DNA of 64,000 nucleotides from Micropterus salmoides. Taxonomy: Eukaryota > Chordata > Actinopteri > Centrarchiformes > Centrarchidae. Below are positions 1-12,509 of this stretch, one piece after another. The position numbers and the translations under genes are program-made. The number at the start of each line of letters is the position of its first letter. Within the stretch, counting starts at the first letter, position 1. The stretch covers positions 29,979,976 through 30,043,975 of the forward strand of contig NW_024040817.1 of NCBI RefSeq assembly GCF_014851395.1, in the 5' to 3' direction. Below the pieces are notes generated by a model. It was not told the origin of the DNA. It saw only the letters and a program-made list of their open reading frames with translations, and did no database searches.

Positions 1-2892
1 CTCCTTGCTAACATTGTGTGTGTAATCAAATAGCATAAGCTTTGAGTGAACAGATTTGTCAGTGTTTCATGCTTGTATGCTGCAATAAAGATACACTTTT
101 TTTCAAAGTTAATTTCAGATTAGATTGTACATCAGATTATATAATGCATTTTATAGTTTATTCTTTTAATTCACCAAAAAGCACTCCCTGGCTGACTGAC
201 ACATTTCTATACAAGGCCTTCTTAAAGCTGCTTGCTAATAATAAACCTTCCACAGGTGCATCCTTGCACCATGCTAAGATTTCAGATTCCGCTAAGTAAA
301 AGTACTTCTTATACGATTACTTGATGAAATAATCTGTAGAATACTCGATTGCTAAATTCAGCTGCAGCCCTCATTGCGATACATGTTTGCATGTTCCTAA
401 ATAATTGTGTGTTTAATCAAGTTATCAGAAACGAGTTCTTCTTACACATGGGAGTGACTACTGATTCTTTTTATTATTGTTTAATGGACCCACTACTTCT
501 CTGCACAGATAAGAAAATGGTGAAATATGCACATCACAACTTCACAGAGCCCAAGAGGATGTGTGTGTGTTGGTTTTTTTTGTGCTTTTGTTTGGCTAAC
601 AGTGCAAAACAGCAAAGAAATTCTGTTTACTGTGATAGAAAAAGCAGCGACTGCTCACATTTGAGAAGCGGGACCCACCAAATTTATGGCATTTTTTTCT
701 GCATAATGACTTGTCTGTGGGGCCCCTAGTGGGTTAATCTGATCCTGCTGAGGGCTGGAAGGTTTGTACTGTAAATTGTACTAGCCAGAAACCATAAAGG
801 AGGCTCTGAGCTGATCTCTTGTCCATTTGTCTCTTGTTTACGGCTGAACTTCATGTGGCAGTAACAGTAAATGTTTTACATTTAGCAGCCCTATTGAGGA
901 CATAGAAATGATTTAGGTGTCTGTCCTAACAGTGATTTTATCTGTTAAGCTATGATAGTAAAGCACTGTGACAGTGCCTTTTTCTGGCAGCCAGAAGCTT
1001 GGAGGTTTAGACTCCTGAGGGTATTTTCTGGATGTTTGCCTCTTTTTGTGGAGGTGTCTGCCCTCCCTCTCAGCCGTGGTAAAGAGCGGGCAGAGTGGTG
1101 CGTCTGCTTCACAAAGTGAGATTATTGCTTGACATTTACCTCTCCCGTCGTCCCTCAGAACAGACGGCATAAACGAGCTACTTATTATTACACAAGCACC
1201 GTGCAGAGTAACTACTTATGTGCTCGAAATCGGATTTGTGCACTGAATTATTCTAAGAATTGCTGCGTCTGAATAATGGATTATTTTGTTTGTTTGTCAA
1301 AAATATTGATTTCTCTGTCTAAATATATTGCTGTCCATTTATATTTAGCTTTTTATTTTTATCTGACAAACATTCTTTAACAGCCCTGCATATTTAAAAA
1401 TGAAATGGCAAACTGAAGTGTGTAGTTTGGAGCGCCTCATCAAGCAGTCAATTATAGGAAAACATCTCCAGCATTAAAACGCTGACAGAAGCTGCTGTTG
1501 ACTCTCTGTGTTGCTGCTGTTGAATCAGTGCTCTCGTGAAGCGGCTGTATTCGTCAGCACTGCCACTCTTCAGCTTTATCTCCGTAGGCAAATAAAGTCG
1601 TGTTGATCTTTTTCCTTTTCTCACTTTCCACTCTGTTGGCCTAAGCACTGTATTGTTTTAGTGAATTACCAGTTAGACGGCGTGGATAGTTTTCCTGACT
1701 GGAAAACATTAGAAAGACGGTCATTCTGTAGACGTTTAACAGATGTTGAGTGACTTGGCTGGTTCAACAAGCAGAATAAGCCTCAGTACTTAAACAGTAA
1801 AAGAAAATCCGAAGACAGAGGTTAGACTTGAGGCCTAGGAGGCTGAGAGAGGTGAAGGTGATCATGATGGTGACCTGCCGGAGGGTTGGACTTAAAACAA
1901 ATGGATGAAGTGAAGATTCACACACCCCGGCTTAATGTCAAGAGAGGAGAGCTTTAATGATTTGTGTGCAAAGAAGTGAACCATCTCTTTTGGCAGCCTG
2001 TCTAAAACTGGAAGATCTTGGTCTTGTGAGGAGGCAGAAGAAGACAGTGACATATGGGGTCTTAATATTTTGGGAGGGAGACCATGAGGGAGCAGCAATC
2101 CTGCAGACTGAGGACGAATTAAGCTCGATCAGGAAGCAGAGTTAAGGTCCGTTTATACTTTAAGCTACGCCGTAGCCTGACACGCTCCTCCTCCCCAGAA
2201 ATGGCACTAAAAGGTAACTGCTGCTGCAACATCGATCAGCTCCAACTCCAGGATGATCCGCTCAGTTTTAGAAGCCTACGCCAACAAGAACAGTGGCACA
2301 GACACCAACGCACAAGTATAAATGCTCACGACGTAGGCTTCGGCGTAGACTTGATATAAGTTGGCCTTTTTGGGTGAAGGCTGGTCCGATCTGGCTTGGA
2401 GGGATAGATAAAGCTCGGACGCTGAGCTTTAGACTGGAGACTTGAGGCTCTGACTCGAGTTGGACTCGTCTGTGAGACTCAACTTGAGACTTGAAGGCGA
2501 AAAGCTGAGGAGACTTGACTTTGTTCATATTAGAATCCGGAGCGGAGATGTACAGAAACACTACACACAGACAGAAACCCTTACTTGCAAGTGGACGTTA
2601 AATTACCTGTTTCCTTTTTTGTAATTTTCATGATGGAGCAGCTTTATTTTTTCTTTTTTTTTTCCGGACTTGAAACTTAACTTCGATCAAAAAAACCAGC
2701 TCAGTAGAGTTGCTGCTGAAAGAAGAGGTTTTTATTGACTCTCAGTAATTAGAGTCACAGAGTTCTAAATAACCAGTACAGTCCCATAACCAGTAGAATT
2801 GAAATTTGTGGTATGGCTGGGTGACTTTCATCAGTCTGATTTTGTAGCATCCAAATGTTAATAAAGATTAAATGTTTCCTGTGTACTGACAG
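1..2892 (+). other. ube2e1: ube2e1 intron (3' part)
   Basis: The window opens inside an intron of ube2e1. I looked for the preceding exon, which should encode the end of the E2 N-terminal extension and the first helix, and did not find it here, so it lies upstream of the window. The stretch is mostly AT-rich single-copy-looking DNA with one inverted-repeat element near 2147-2361. Open frames in it are short and show no recognisable domain. The intron ends in an AG at 2891-2892. Confidence 0.7.
2147..2361. repeat. MITE-like inverted-repeat element
   Basis: The two ends are imperfect inverted copies. The left end reads tttatactttaagctacgcc and the reverse complement of the right end reads ttatatcaagtctacgccg, each followed by a variant of gtagcct. 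The interior is short and has no coding potential. This organisation suits a non-autonomous DNA transposon (MITE). I cannot assign a superfamily or confirm a target-site duplication by eye. Confidence 0.45.
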
Positions 2893-5207
2893 CGCCGGCC
2901 CTAAAGGAGACAACATCTATGAGTGGAGGTCTACCATCCTGGGCCCTCCAGGCTCCGTGTACGAAGGAGGAGTGTTTTTCCTGGACATCGCCTTCACACC
3001 AGACTACCCCTTCAAACCACCCAAGGTGACTTGTGAATGGTTGTTGGCATTCAGCAAAGCCCTTTCTGTAACTGACAGCTGTTTCAAAGAGGTGTCATTT
3101 TTATCATTTCCACTAGAGGGCATCCTTGCACTGTGGAATGCAGCTGAATGAACTCAGCAGCTCATACTTCAAATATTAATTCCCCAGGCCTCTCTAACAT
3201 ACTGCGTCCTGATGCTTGTAAGTCTCTGTGTTTTAAGGAGGAGCTGTCGCAACCAAACTGGATTTGAAAGATGTAGACATTTACTCTGACCTCACATTTC
3301 CAAGCATAGAAACTTCACAAGACGTGACCTGATAGCTTTTCTAAATCATTAGCCACTACTCCTCATGTCAGCATAAATAGAATCTATTGAGCGGCGCTTT
3401 TAAAGGTGATTGCCGTCCACTTTCTAGAGCGGGTTTGTGATAAAACAGGCAAACCAGTGAAAGTAAATAACAAACCAACTTCAAATGGATGAAACTGAAA
3501 GTGCTGCTCAGTGGGTTAGATGTTTGAGATGATGTTGACAGTTTAGATAAAAACAGTCTGCCTGCCAAGAGAGAGAGTTTAGCACACAAGGGAAAAGAAA
3601 ATGTATAGCAGGCGGCGGAACACAGACTCCTCTTTTCTCATTCGTGTGTGTCCAGGTGACGTTCCGTACGAGGATCTACCACTGTAACATCAACAGTCAG
3701 GGGGTGATCTGTCTGGACATCCTGAAGGACAACTGGAGTCCCGCTCTCACCATCTCCAAGGTCCTGCTGTCCATCTGCTCCCTGCTCACTGACTGCAACC
3801 CTGGTGAGAGCTGCAACACACACACACACACACACACGCGCACAAGCACAAGCTTTGTTGCTTGGAATTATTATTTTTTTGTGTGTGTGTCAATATTAAA
3901 AGTTTGTTCCTTCATATTTTTAAATCTGAAAGGCGTCTGTAAAAGCATCGGTTTAAATACAGGGTTTTCTTACTAAAAATAATAAAACATTGAATAAATA
4001 AAATGGGGTCGGAACACGTTTTGGTTGCAGGGTTTATTTCAGCTCATCTCATTAACCGCAGTAACTCAATATTCTTCCTCAAAGGTGGGATCAGCTGCAG
4101 CTCCCCTTTGATCTTGGATGTTCAGAGGAGAGACCATAAAACTCTCGTATAGGCGGCCAAACACAATTTACAGGACTGCACTTAAAGGATTTTAAGGTCC
4201 ATTCATTAAATCTGCTCCTGACTCCAGCTCATATCTCATATCTCCAGATTAAGCTGTTTCAAAATCCAGATTGTAGACAGAAGGTGGTGCTGCATTTGTG
4301 TTCAGACTTCATGAGGGGGGAAAAAAACTTAAGTGAATACATATTGTTGTGTTATTTAAAGATTTACTGCAGCATTTTGGCTCTTGACATGCAGGCAGTA
4401 TACTGAGGTTTGGAAAACAGCAAGAAGTCATCCCCTTATTATCTCTGATGGTTCCTTTTAGATTTTAAGGATATGACTGTGTAACTATATTTACTAATGT
4501 AAGTATTTGATAGATGACACCATAATGACTCCTGTGAGTTAGGAGTTGGGCAAGGATTATATACATTTATTGATCATCAGGGATTTTGCCCTTAATACAG
4601 TGGTAGCTATCCCTTCAGTATCTTGTAGCAGGCCATTGTGGATGATGTTGCAAATAAAAGAGCAGAATGGCTTCACGGCAGTGTGGAAACTTTTGCAATA
4701 ATGGAATGAATAAGCTTACTTTTCATGTATTTAAATTACTTGGTTAGGCAAAAAACCCCACACATTCCCACTTCATTTATTGATAAATGAAAGACCTTAT
4801 GGACCTTACCTCCTCCCACCTCACTGTTGCCTCCACGTTTAAGAACAAACTATACACAACTGCTTCTTTATAAGCCCAGACAACAAAACAGTGCTCTATG
4901 CTGGAATACTGCCTGGTTGCAGGTTTTCGGTGTGTAAAGATAGAATTACAAAATGTACTTCTATACGAACATTGCAATTTGTTCATTTTAGCAAAGACGC
5001 ACACGTAAAGAAACCATGTCAGTAAATTATACCATAACACAGAACCACAGATTGAAGAACCACTTTAAGTAAGAAATACCGATGTCATGTTCTGTTTCTC
5101 TGTTCACAGCCGACCCTCTGGTTGGAAGCATCGCCACACAGTACACAACAAATAGGCCTGAACACGACAGGATAGCCAAACAGTGGACCAAACGCTACGC
5201 CACATAA
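2893..5207 (+). CDS. ube2e1: Ubiquitin-conjugating enzyme E2 E1, 3' part (three exons)
   Basis: Class III E2 enzyme that accepts ubiquitin from E1 as a thioester and passes it on with RING E3 ligases. Three exons are visible: 2893-3025, 3656-3803 and 5110-5207, joined in frame with GT/AG borders and ending in TAA. They encode about 125 residues of the UBC fold, from AGPKGDNIYEWRSTILGPPG through FRTRIYHCNINSQG to the C-terminal KQWTKRYAT. The active-site Cys lies in GVICLDIL, codon 3710-3712. The N-terminal extension and first UBC residues are outside the window. UBE2E1, E2 and E3 are nearly identical in this region, so the choice of E1 rests on its neighbours: in human, UBE2E1 lies next to NKIRAS1, RPL15, NR1D2 and THRB. 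The gene converges on nkiras1. Confidence 0.93.
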
Positions 5208-5700
5208 TCACCAGAGGAGCTGCTGCTGCTTAGAAGACTTGGGGATGTGGGTGGGGGGGGGTGACTCGGGGAGGGAGGCAGGGCAGGTAGAGGGGCGGGT
5301 AAATTTTTATCTCTGAATTGAAGTATTAACTCCTGATATTCTGTTGTTTGTTGTATTTTTTTTTTTCTCCAGCCCAGCTATAATCAAATCTGGCAATAAG
5401 GCATTCAGTGTTATCTCTTTGGACTTTTAGCTTGTGCTTGAAGGTGGATGTTAATACTGCTAGACTGAACTGTGTCACAGCATGATTCCCAGTCAATTTT
5501 GTCAGCGTAAATTCTCACATGTATTAAGTTCCCATTGGTGTTGGCTCCCCCTCCAAACTCCTGGTCTTTGGAAAGGCGTTTCACACAGGTAGACATGTTT
5601 AGTCAGGGATGGATATTGGATGTGATTTGTGTTCTGTACTGATAAAAAGCTGTTCTGTTTCTGATGAATCCTGAAGAATTAAACATGACCAACTGAGGAA
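5208..5700 (+). other. ube2e1: ube2e1 3' UTR with polyadenylation signal
   Basis: Non-coding DNA follows the TAA. It begins with a G-rich tract (about 5243-5300, runs of three to ten G) and contains an ATTAAA poly(A) signal at 5678-5683. A stronger AATAAA is at 5997-6002; using it would make the transcript overlap the nkiras1 3' end. The true cleavage site cannot be decided without transcript data. Confidence 0.5.
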
Positions 5701-5774
5701 TCTGACTTAGTCTGATCATTTGCATCATTTTTGTGATCATCCCCAGGAACCACCACCGACACTTTGAGAGGATT

Positions 5775-7137
5775 AAATATGAAGAGGCTACATTTTATTC
5801 AGTGCATCTTGAAACAGAGCTGCAGAGAATAACTTAGGGTTAGCGTGATTACAGAGTGCAAGTGTTGATCTCACTAACTCTGTTCTACTAGCAGCACATT
5901 AAATGTTATTACTTTGAAACATTAAGGACACCAGAAACCAGCGCAGATTATCTTTCACATTGTTTCACCATTTTCAAAAGTCAAGGAATGTGGCTCAATA
6001 AAGTGACAAAAATAAATTAGTTACAAAATAAATATTTCATTTCTACTGTTAGAAAGGATTACACGGGCTGGACGACACAGGAGTGCAACTAACGCTGTAC
6101 AGACATGACAAAAAAGTAAAGGCAGTACCCATGAGTATTATTGCTGCCAGGCCATACTTAATATGTGAGGTGGACTGGACGAAGGCTAGCTGAGTCCTGC
6201 CAGAGGACAAGGACTCGTGCTGCATTCACTTCAGATGGGGAATAACATTACAGGTACAAGATTCCTGTTTGATAACACTGCAGCATTTACATAAAGTCAA
6301 GGGTTTGGTGCCAGAGCTTGAAGGACAGTTTCAGATCTGTTTTTGTACAATCCCCCCTCCTGGCACAAATCCAATGTAAGCTGAGAGAAACTGACAAGCT
6401 TATCAGTGGATTTGACGGTTTAGTCCCTCACTTTTATCATCGTAGTAGTTCCTGGGATAGAGACGAGGAAATCGCCATAGCTACCGATAACTCTTTAAAT
6501 CTGCATGTGAGAATTGTACTAACATAAGATAGACTTCAAAAAAATCTGAAGTATCCTTTAAGTTTGAATGGTATATACATTTCAGTTGAAAAGGACAGTG
6601 AACATAGAGCGCAACTCCCAATCACAATCCAAAAGTGTGAATCCACCATATCTGTGTTTTGGTTGTCTCAAATCTTTGGTACTAAAGTGCTTGTACATGC
6701 TAAGTTTTTAAAGGCGGTGTTCCCATGATAAAAAAGGATTGCCAGCACACTGTACAGAGAGGAGATGTTACAGATGTGGATTTGGTTTGTGGTTCACACT
6801 TCTGTTAGGCTTCGTGTTGACACTACAGCCTGCATCCTCATTGGATTAGTTAAACATTAAATATGCGTATTTGCTTTCTTTGGCACCATCAATCTCACGT
6901 CTGTGTGTTCACTACAGAGCTGGAGTCGGGATGTGTTTGGGCTAGGTTAACATAAAGACCGGAAGCAGAGAAACAGCTAGCCTTACTCTGCCCAAAGCTC
7001 ACAAATAGGAATAGCAACACCTCGGACCTCAACAGTCATGCTGCTGAACTAAAGGCCTGTCCACTTTGTCCTGCTCGTTATTCCCACATGAGGTGAATGC
7101 AGCCTACTAACAGGAGCACAGGTTAGTGAGGGGATCT
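5775..7137 (-). other. nkiras1: nkiras1 3' UTR
   Basis: This is the stretch downstream of the nkiras1 stop on the minus strand. It has no convincing coding frame. A minus-strand AATAAA (reads tttatt on the plus strand) lies at 5794-5799, which would place the transcript end near 5775-5785, facing the ube2e1 3' end. Other signals may be used. Confidence 0.45.
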
Positions 7138-9653
7138 TCAGATGTCATTGGACGGGGTGCCTTTGCTCTTGCGTCCCGGCAGAGGGAAGGCGGACTTGCT
7201 CTGGGGTTGTGTGAGGCGACTGGTCAGCTGCGTGAAGGGTTCGATGAGGGAGTTGCGTTCGGTGACGCTCACCTCCCACAGCTTCACCTTCTCGCCTCGC
7301 GCCCACTGCTGCGCCACCTCCTGGTCCACCTGACGACACTCTCGCAAGTCCGTCTTATTCCCCAGCACTATGACGGTCACCTGAGAACATAAGAGACGCA
7401 CCTGAACCAAAACCACGCATCAAAATTACATTTTTAAAGATTTAAGTACATTATGCGCTTTACTGTATGGAGTACACACAACACAATAATACACTGATAA
7501 ATCAGATTTAATATTGCCTTTTTTCAGCACTGATGTTGGCTGAAACACTTATTTATAAACATATTTAGTGAAAGTCATATTTTCACTTAAATTAGGGGAT
7601 TGCATGCTCCTTCAAGAACAAAATAAAATCTACATCTTAGCCTTGTATACAACTTAAAAAGGCCACTAATAAAAAAAGTTGAAATGCTTTGCTTAAAAAA
7701 ATTGGGGTAATTGTCAAAATTCAGAAATGAATTCAGCAGAAGCCTCGATAGATGAAACAAAACATCCTCAAATTTTCAGTGGATTGTGTTTTAATACTTT
7801 TGGGACAGAAACAAATCGTTGTGATTGACCATGTAATTAGCGGACAGACACATAAATACCATAAATGACTCACAGAAATGACTGACAGCTTTAGGGAAGA
7901 TCAACAAATTGCTCTTGTGCCTTAAAACACGCAAACCGCTAAAAAAGCAATGGATGGAAATGTGGAACACCCCGAGAAGAACGTGCTCCCAGATTTAGCT
8001 GTTAGTGTCTAGCGATCTAATCACAGCCCCGTATTTTAAAGAGGTGGTGGAGAGTTTTGATCAGAAACTGATGAAGAAAAAAAAACCCAGCTGGTTTAAG
8101 GAAAGACCACTGATACTTTTATGGCTGTTGAATAAACTTTGCTAAAGTTCATCAGCCTTAGTGGCCAATGCTTCCCTTTCATCTTTGACATGTGATTGGA
8201 GTTTCAGGGTGAGACTCCATCATCAAGTTTGTAAGTAAATAAACTTTACTTACTCGATGATTGCGAATGGAAGTGCAGGCTGATGGCGTAGGATGGAAAA
8301 TGCATCATTATATTTCACTTTAAATTCTTCAGAGGATTAAAACAAACAGGTGTGATCTTATGTGGCTGATAAATAACAATTAAATCCTGTATTGACACAG
8401 TTTCTTATGAATGGGGCTTCTGGGCTTTTAGCACACAAAGGTCATTTCTCAGTAAGTGCTAACTGTGTGTAGTCTGGTTTAGCTGCCACTTCTCAATAAA
8501 CATCTATATGTCATGTTATGTAGCTAGATCGGCCCATGTTCATCAATACAAGGTGTGCAGTAGTATAAATTTAATTCTAAAAAGTAATTTTACTGGTTTC
8601 CAGCAAGTCGCTTTATTTCTAAACACTAAATGGAAAACAGTTCATATACAGTATAAGCTATTAGGAAATCGTGCTGCATGTACAGCTCAGTTGTGGACAG
8701 CAGTCTGCAGCCACAATGCAGACCTGTATGAATGAAAGCAAATTTTTTTTCTCAAACTGGGAACTTCAGCTTCAGTTTCAGTTCCTCTTTACACCCAAAT
8801 TATATCTGTTAACACCTTTCACTACCACATTTCACGATATATTCAGGTGGTAGGACAATGTACAGCTGTACAAATGGAACTCGGAACCACCTGAAAGTGA
8901 ACTGAAAATACGGAAAGTGCTGCTCGTTAAACTGGATCTTTCAAATGTCTTAAATGATGTCCTACGTGGTGTGGATGTCAGCAAATATTAAAGGCAGCAG
9001 TAGATTTTGGGACGCGGTCGAATGAGACATTCTCTGCAAAGAGGAGAGAGCGGCATATATTATGACTCGTGGTTAAAGCATACTTTGAACCAGCCACACC
9101 TCTTTTTTATCTCTGGACTTGTCTATTTCCTTCTTCAGAATGTCCACCTTCTTGAAAGACTCCAAGCTGTCAACGCTGTAGATGAGCACAAAGCCGTCTG
9201 CCACTGAGTAGTAGTGTTTGGGGAGGTCTTGTCCATCGTGGAGGCCTTTGGTGTCATAAAGCCTCAGCTGTTCCTTCACACCGCGGTCAGTTTCCACTGA
9301 GGCCACATACACATCCTCCTGGGTCTCACTGGACTCAGAGCCTGGAGAACGCAGACAACACACTCAGAAAACCTGGACTGGTATACTTCAGTCAGTTTTC
9401 ACTACAAGGGAAACCATTCAATGATGAAATTGTTTTCAAATAGATGAAGGTCATCCACAAAAGACTCCGACATTGAACCAATATGAATCCAAATTTGACC
9501 TGTAACGTTACGTATAATAGTGCAACTGACGGATAATGTGACTCCATAACGTTACTTACCTACAGTGTGATTTCCGTACAGCAACTGTTCCAGTATGGCA
9601 GTTTTTCCAACTGCTGCCTGGCCACACACCACAACTTTACAGCCTTTCCCCAT
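7138..9653 (-). CDS. nkiras1: NF-kappa-B inhibitor-interacting Ras-like protein 1 (kappaB-Ras1)
   Basis: Small atypical Ras-like GTPase that binds the PEST region of I-kappa-B and slows its degradation, damping NF-kappa-B; it also acts on Ral signalling. Coding exons on the minus strand are 9653-9560, 9341-9100 and 7380-7138, giving 192 aa, the same length as human kappaB-Ras1. Visible motifs are the P-loop GQAAVGKT (residues 11-18), the segment VASVETDRGVKEQ, and GNKTDL (119-124). Ras Gly12/Gly13 are replaced by Ala-Ala and the DTAGQ motif reads DTKGL, so the Ras Gln61 position is Leu. These changes are typical of the family and go with poor GTP hydrolysis. The C-terminus SKSAFPLPGRKSKG lacks a CAAX lipid box. 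NKIRAS2 is similar; the neighbours support NKIRAS1. Confidence 0.95.
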
Positions 9654-10018
9654 TTCGAGCCTGCAATATATGAACAGAAAACGTGACAACACTTGCTCTA
9701 AACCAGCTCGGACTCAACCCGGGGCTTTGGCTCGCACCTTCTTCTTCTTCTTCTTCTTTAGTGTTTATTGGCGGCTGTCCTTCGGTTCTTAGCTAGATAA
9801 CAGGCTAACGTTAGCCGTAGCAACTCATTCCGCGTCATACAAACAAACCAAATGCGGACCACTCTTTGTATATCACTGGCACATTCGGGTAGAGTCACTT
9901 ACTTGAATCAGGTGAATAACTAGCTGTCTAGCAAGGCTTTAAATGTAGCATCACAACCAGAGCATCCATACTGCTCTGCTAGCGCTGATAAGGCTCAGTC
10001 AGTCACTGCGCGTGCGCG
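9654..10018 (-). promoter_or_regulatory. nkiras1: nkiras1 5' UTR exon, intron and NRF1-type promoter
   Basis: A minus-strand acceptor (tattgcag) lies at 9661-9663, just before the ATG exon. A good donor (reading GTAAGT in gene orientation) abuts 9903, predicting a non-coding first exon from 9903 up to about 10.0 kb. At 10007-10018 is TGCGCGTGCGCG, a full match to the palindromic NRF1 site, in a GC-rich patch with no TATA box. The intervening intron carries a CTTCTTC run and a short repeat-like stretch near 9734-9790. The first exon is inferred from splice signals only. Confidence 0.55.
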
Positions 10019-10918
10019 GCCACCGAAGTTCACTAGCACTATGGCACCAGCATGATTGTTTTTTGTTTATAAAACGCGTCTGCTATATATTGTGTAATAA
10101 TGTTACATAAGAGTTGTGACACCGTATTTACATGCACTGTGCAGTTTGCAAGTTTTGTTGGTGCTTACTATTACTGTTGTTTTATTGCTTACTATTATTA
10201 TTGTACACACACACGTTTACAGTTTTAGAATACTCAACATTAATTCTAAATCTTTCCGTCTTTTTCACTGGTTATATTCGATACAATATTTTGAAGGAAA
10301 CAAAATTTGTCTCCAATTCACCAAGTTTTCTCCATAACCCTAAGCCCATAAGAAACTTCCTGGAGACAGGGATACACCTGGTATGCAGTTCCTGATGTAT
10401 TTATCCAAAAACTTATTCTTTGTACTGCCAACTTCTCCTAGGAATATACTACTAGGCTATTAAGTTGTTAGATCATTGAGACATTGACTGCTGAATCTCT
10501 AAGAAGTTGCAGCACACGCCTTGGAACAGCATCCAAAAGCACTGCATATTCTTTTGGCCTAACTAGTAACTGGAGTTCTGCAAGGAATTCTTTGTACGTT
10601 AATAACTGCTCATCAGCACTGACAAGTTGTTAAACCAACACAATACCATTGTCAACCCCTGTTCCAAAATATAGTGATTTTTTTTCATATTGAATATTCT
10701 TGTTATACCAAATGTAGTAATTAGTTGGTGAAACATCATGCTTATAAAATAATTTCCAGGCAAGCAGAGCTTGTTTATAAAGGTTTACAGGACAACCAGA
10801 GCATCTCTGCTAGCAAGTGACTCTGGAGTTCACTTACACCATCTAACTACACGATTTTTTGTTCATAATAATCTTATTACTATTATTGTTGATTTTATAT
10901 AACTGTAATGGTGATAGT
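10019..10918. other. Intergenic spacer, nothing recognised
   Basis: AT-rich DNA between the divergent nkiras1 and rpl15 promoters. Short open frames are present but none resembles a known protein, and no RNA gene was recognised. Confidence 0.5.
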
Positions 10919-11170
10919 TTAATAATAATAATAATAATAATCCTTATTTGTAGAGCACTTTTCAAAAACAAGTTACAAAGTGCTTTAACAAGTGTAAAGA
11001 ATAATACAAAAAAAGATAAGAGCATGAAAATTTAATATAAAATTAGTAAAATACAATAAAATAAAAGGGATAAAATAAAGTCAAATAAGATCGGGAAAAG
11101 CTCTCCTATAAAAGTATGTTTTAAGAAGGGACTTAAAAGAGTTTGTACACAATAAAACAACAGTGGGTCA
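10919..11170 (+). repeat. (ATA)n-headed dispersed fish repeat fragment
   Basis: A run of TAA units leads into text resembling a dispersed teleost repeat (tagagcacttttcaaaaac and acaaagtgctttaacaag, then ctataaaagtatgttttaag). Only a 5' portion appears to be present. Family assignment is from memory of fish repeats and needs a library search. Confidence 0.5.
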
Positions 11171-11476
11171 GTCAATCAGGAAGTAGCCTAAGCTACACTG
11201 TTATCTGATAGAGAGAACTATACAGTCAATGCATTTAAATTCATTTATGCAGTTATGTCTGTAGTCAATATGGCTGTAATTTGCTTGATCAATAAAGGCT
11301 ACACACTAATTATGTCCTTATTTTTTTTCTAGACTAGGCCTACTACAATACTATGTGATTAACCTATGTTGTAAAATTACTTTTAAATTCAAAATGATAT
11401 TAAATAGGGCACCTGTTTAATATTCGAAATAACCACAAAGTATCAAGAAAAGGTGTGGGGGGAAGATTTACCTAAG

Positions 11477-11577
11477 ACTACATTTCCTATCAGCCCAACA
11501 AAGGAAATGCGTCACTGTCGTTTTCATAAGGCATGCTGGGTACGTTGCCTCTCTCTTTCCGGCTGGTACGCCATCAT
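11477..11577 (+). promoter_or_regulatory. rpl15: rpl15 promoter and TOP first exon
   Basis: A pyrimidine tract cctctctctttcc at 11548-11560 fits the 5' terminal oligopyrimidine (TOP) start of ribosomal protein mRNAs, which places them under mTOR-LARP1 translational control. The non-coding exon runs to 11577, followed by a GTAAGC donor at 11578. Just upstream are ACTACATTTCC (11477-11487) and gcatgctggg (11531-11540); these resemble the two halves of the ZNF143/Staf motif, although split and reoriented. The first intron then runs to the acceptor at 12498-12499. Confidence 0.7.
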
Positions 11578-12509
11578 GTAAGCGAGTATTTCTATACTTT
11601 TGTACAAAACGCAATCCATAAAAATCATCATGTATAAACTTTAATCTACTTGTTTTACCCAGGCTATCGGTTAGCGACTTATTAACGATCTACAAGCGTC
11701 AACTATTTTTAGACTAACATTGTTAAGAACACAGATTACTGCCCTGTTTTAACGGTGTCGAGATGCAGTCTAGCCGGTAGCCGCTGACACTGCTAGCCGC
11801 AGTAGAAAGCTAACATGTTACCATGCTGTATTGACATTTGTGTATATTTTCAGTTTTTTATTTATTTATTTTAATATATTTGAGATTGACCCGTGCAATG
11901 TTCTATTTGTGGTCATGCTAGAACAGTCTGGTGGAGCAGGGAGTGATAAGATACGCGGCCAACACAAGCATGCTAACGTTAGCGTTATTTCTGTTAGCTA
12001 CTCGAAAAGCATGGATTTATGTACACTTGCACCTAGAATAATGTGTTCCGTATTCTTTAATAAGAGACAGCTGGTGGCCTTTCCTTACGTTAAGTGTATT
12101 ACCGGTAGTTTTAAGGCTAGTGTGAAAAGTTAAATCCGTGTACGGAGTCCCGGTGGTCTTGAATCATGTGCCATTAAAACCAGAGTGTTACACGTTTTTA
12201 AATCGACTTTGATCTAAAATACAGCAATCTTTTGTTCAATAACATTACCTGAGCTAGGCAGCAACTAATCCAAGTTCTAGCTGTGTTTTGGTTTGAAAAA
12301 ACTTGCAGACTTAAGTCATAAGTAAAACACTCCAATGTGATTTCAGTAAGCGTTGTTCAGGTTAACAGTCACAGGTTTCACAGGTTATTATAGATTGAAA
12401 TGCAGGTGCTGACTGCATGTTGTCCTCGTTTTCTTAATAGCATCAAAAACAAGCTGTATAATACATAGAACTTAAAAGAGGTATGTTTTGTTTTCTCAGA
12501 TAAGTCAAC

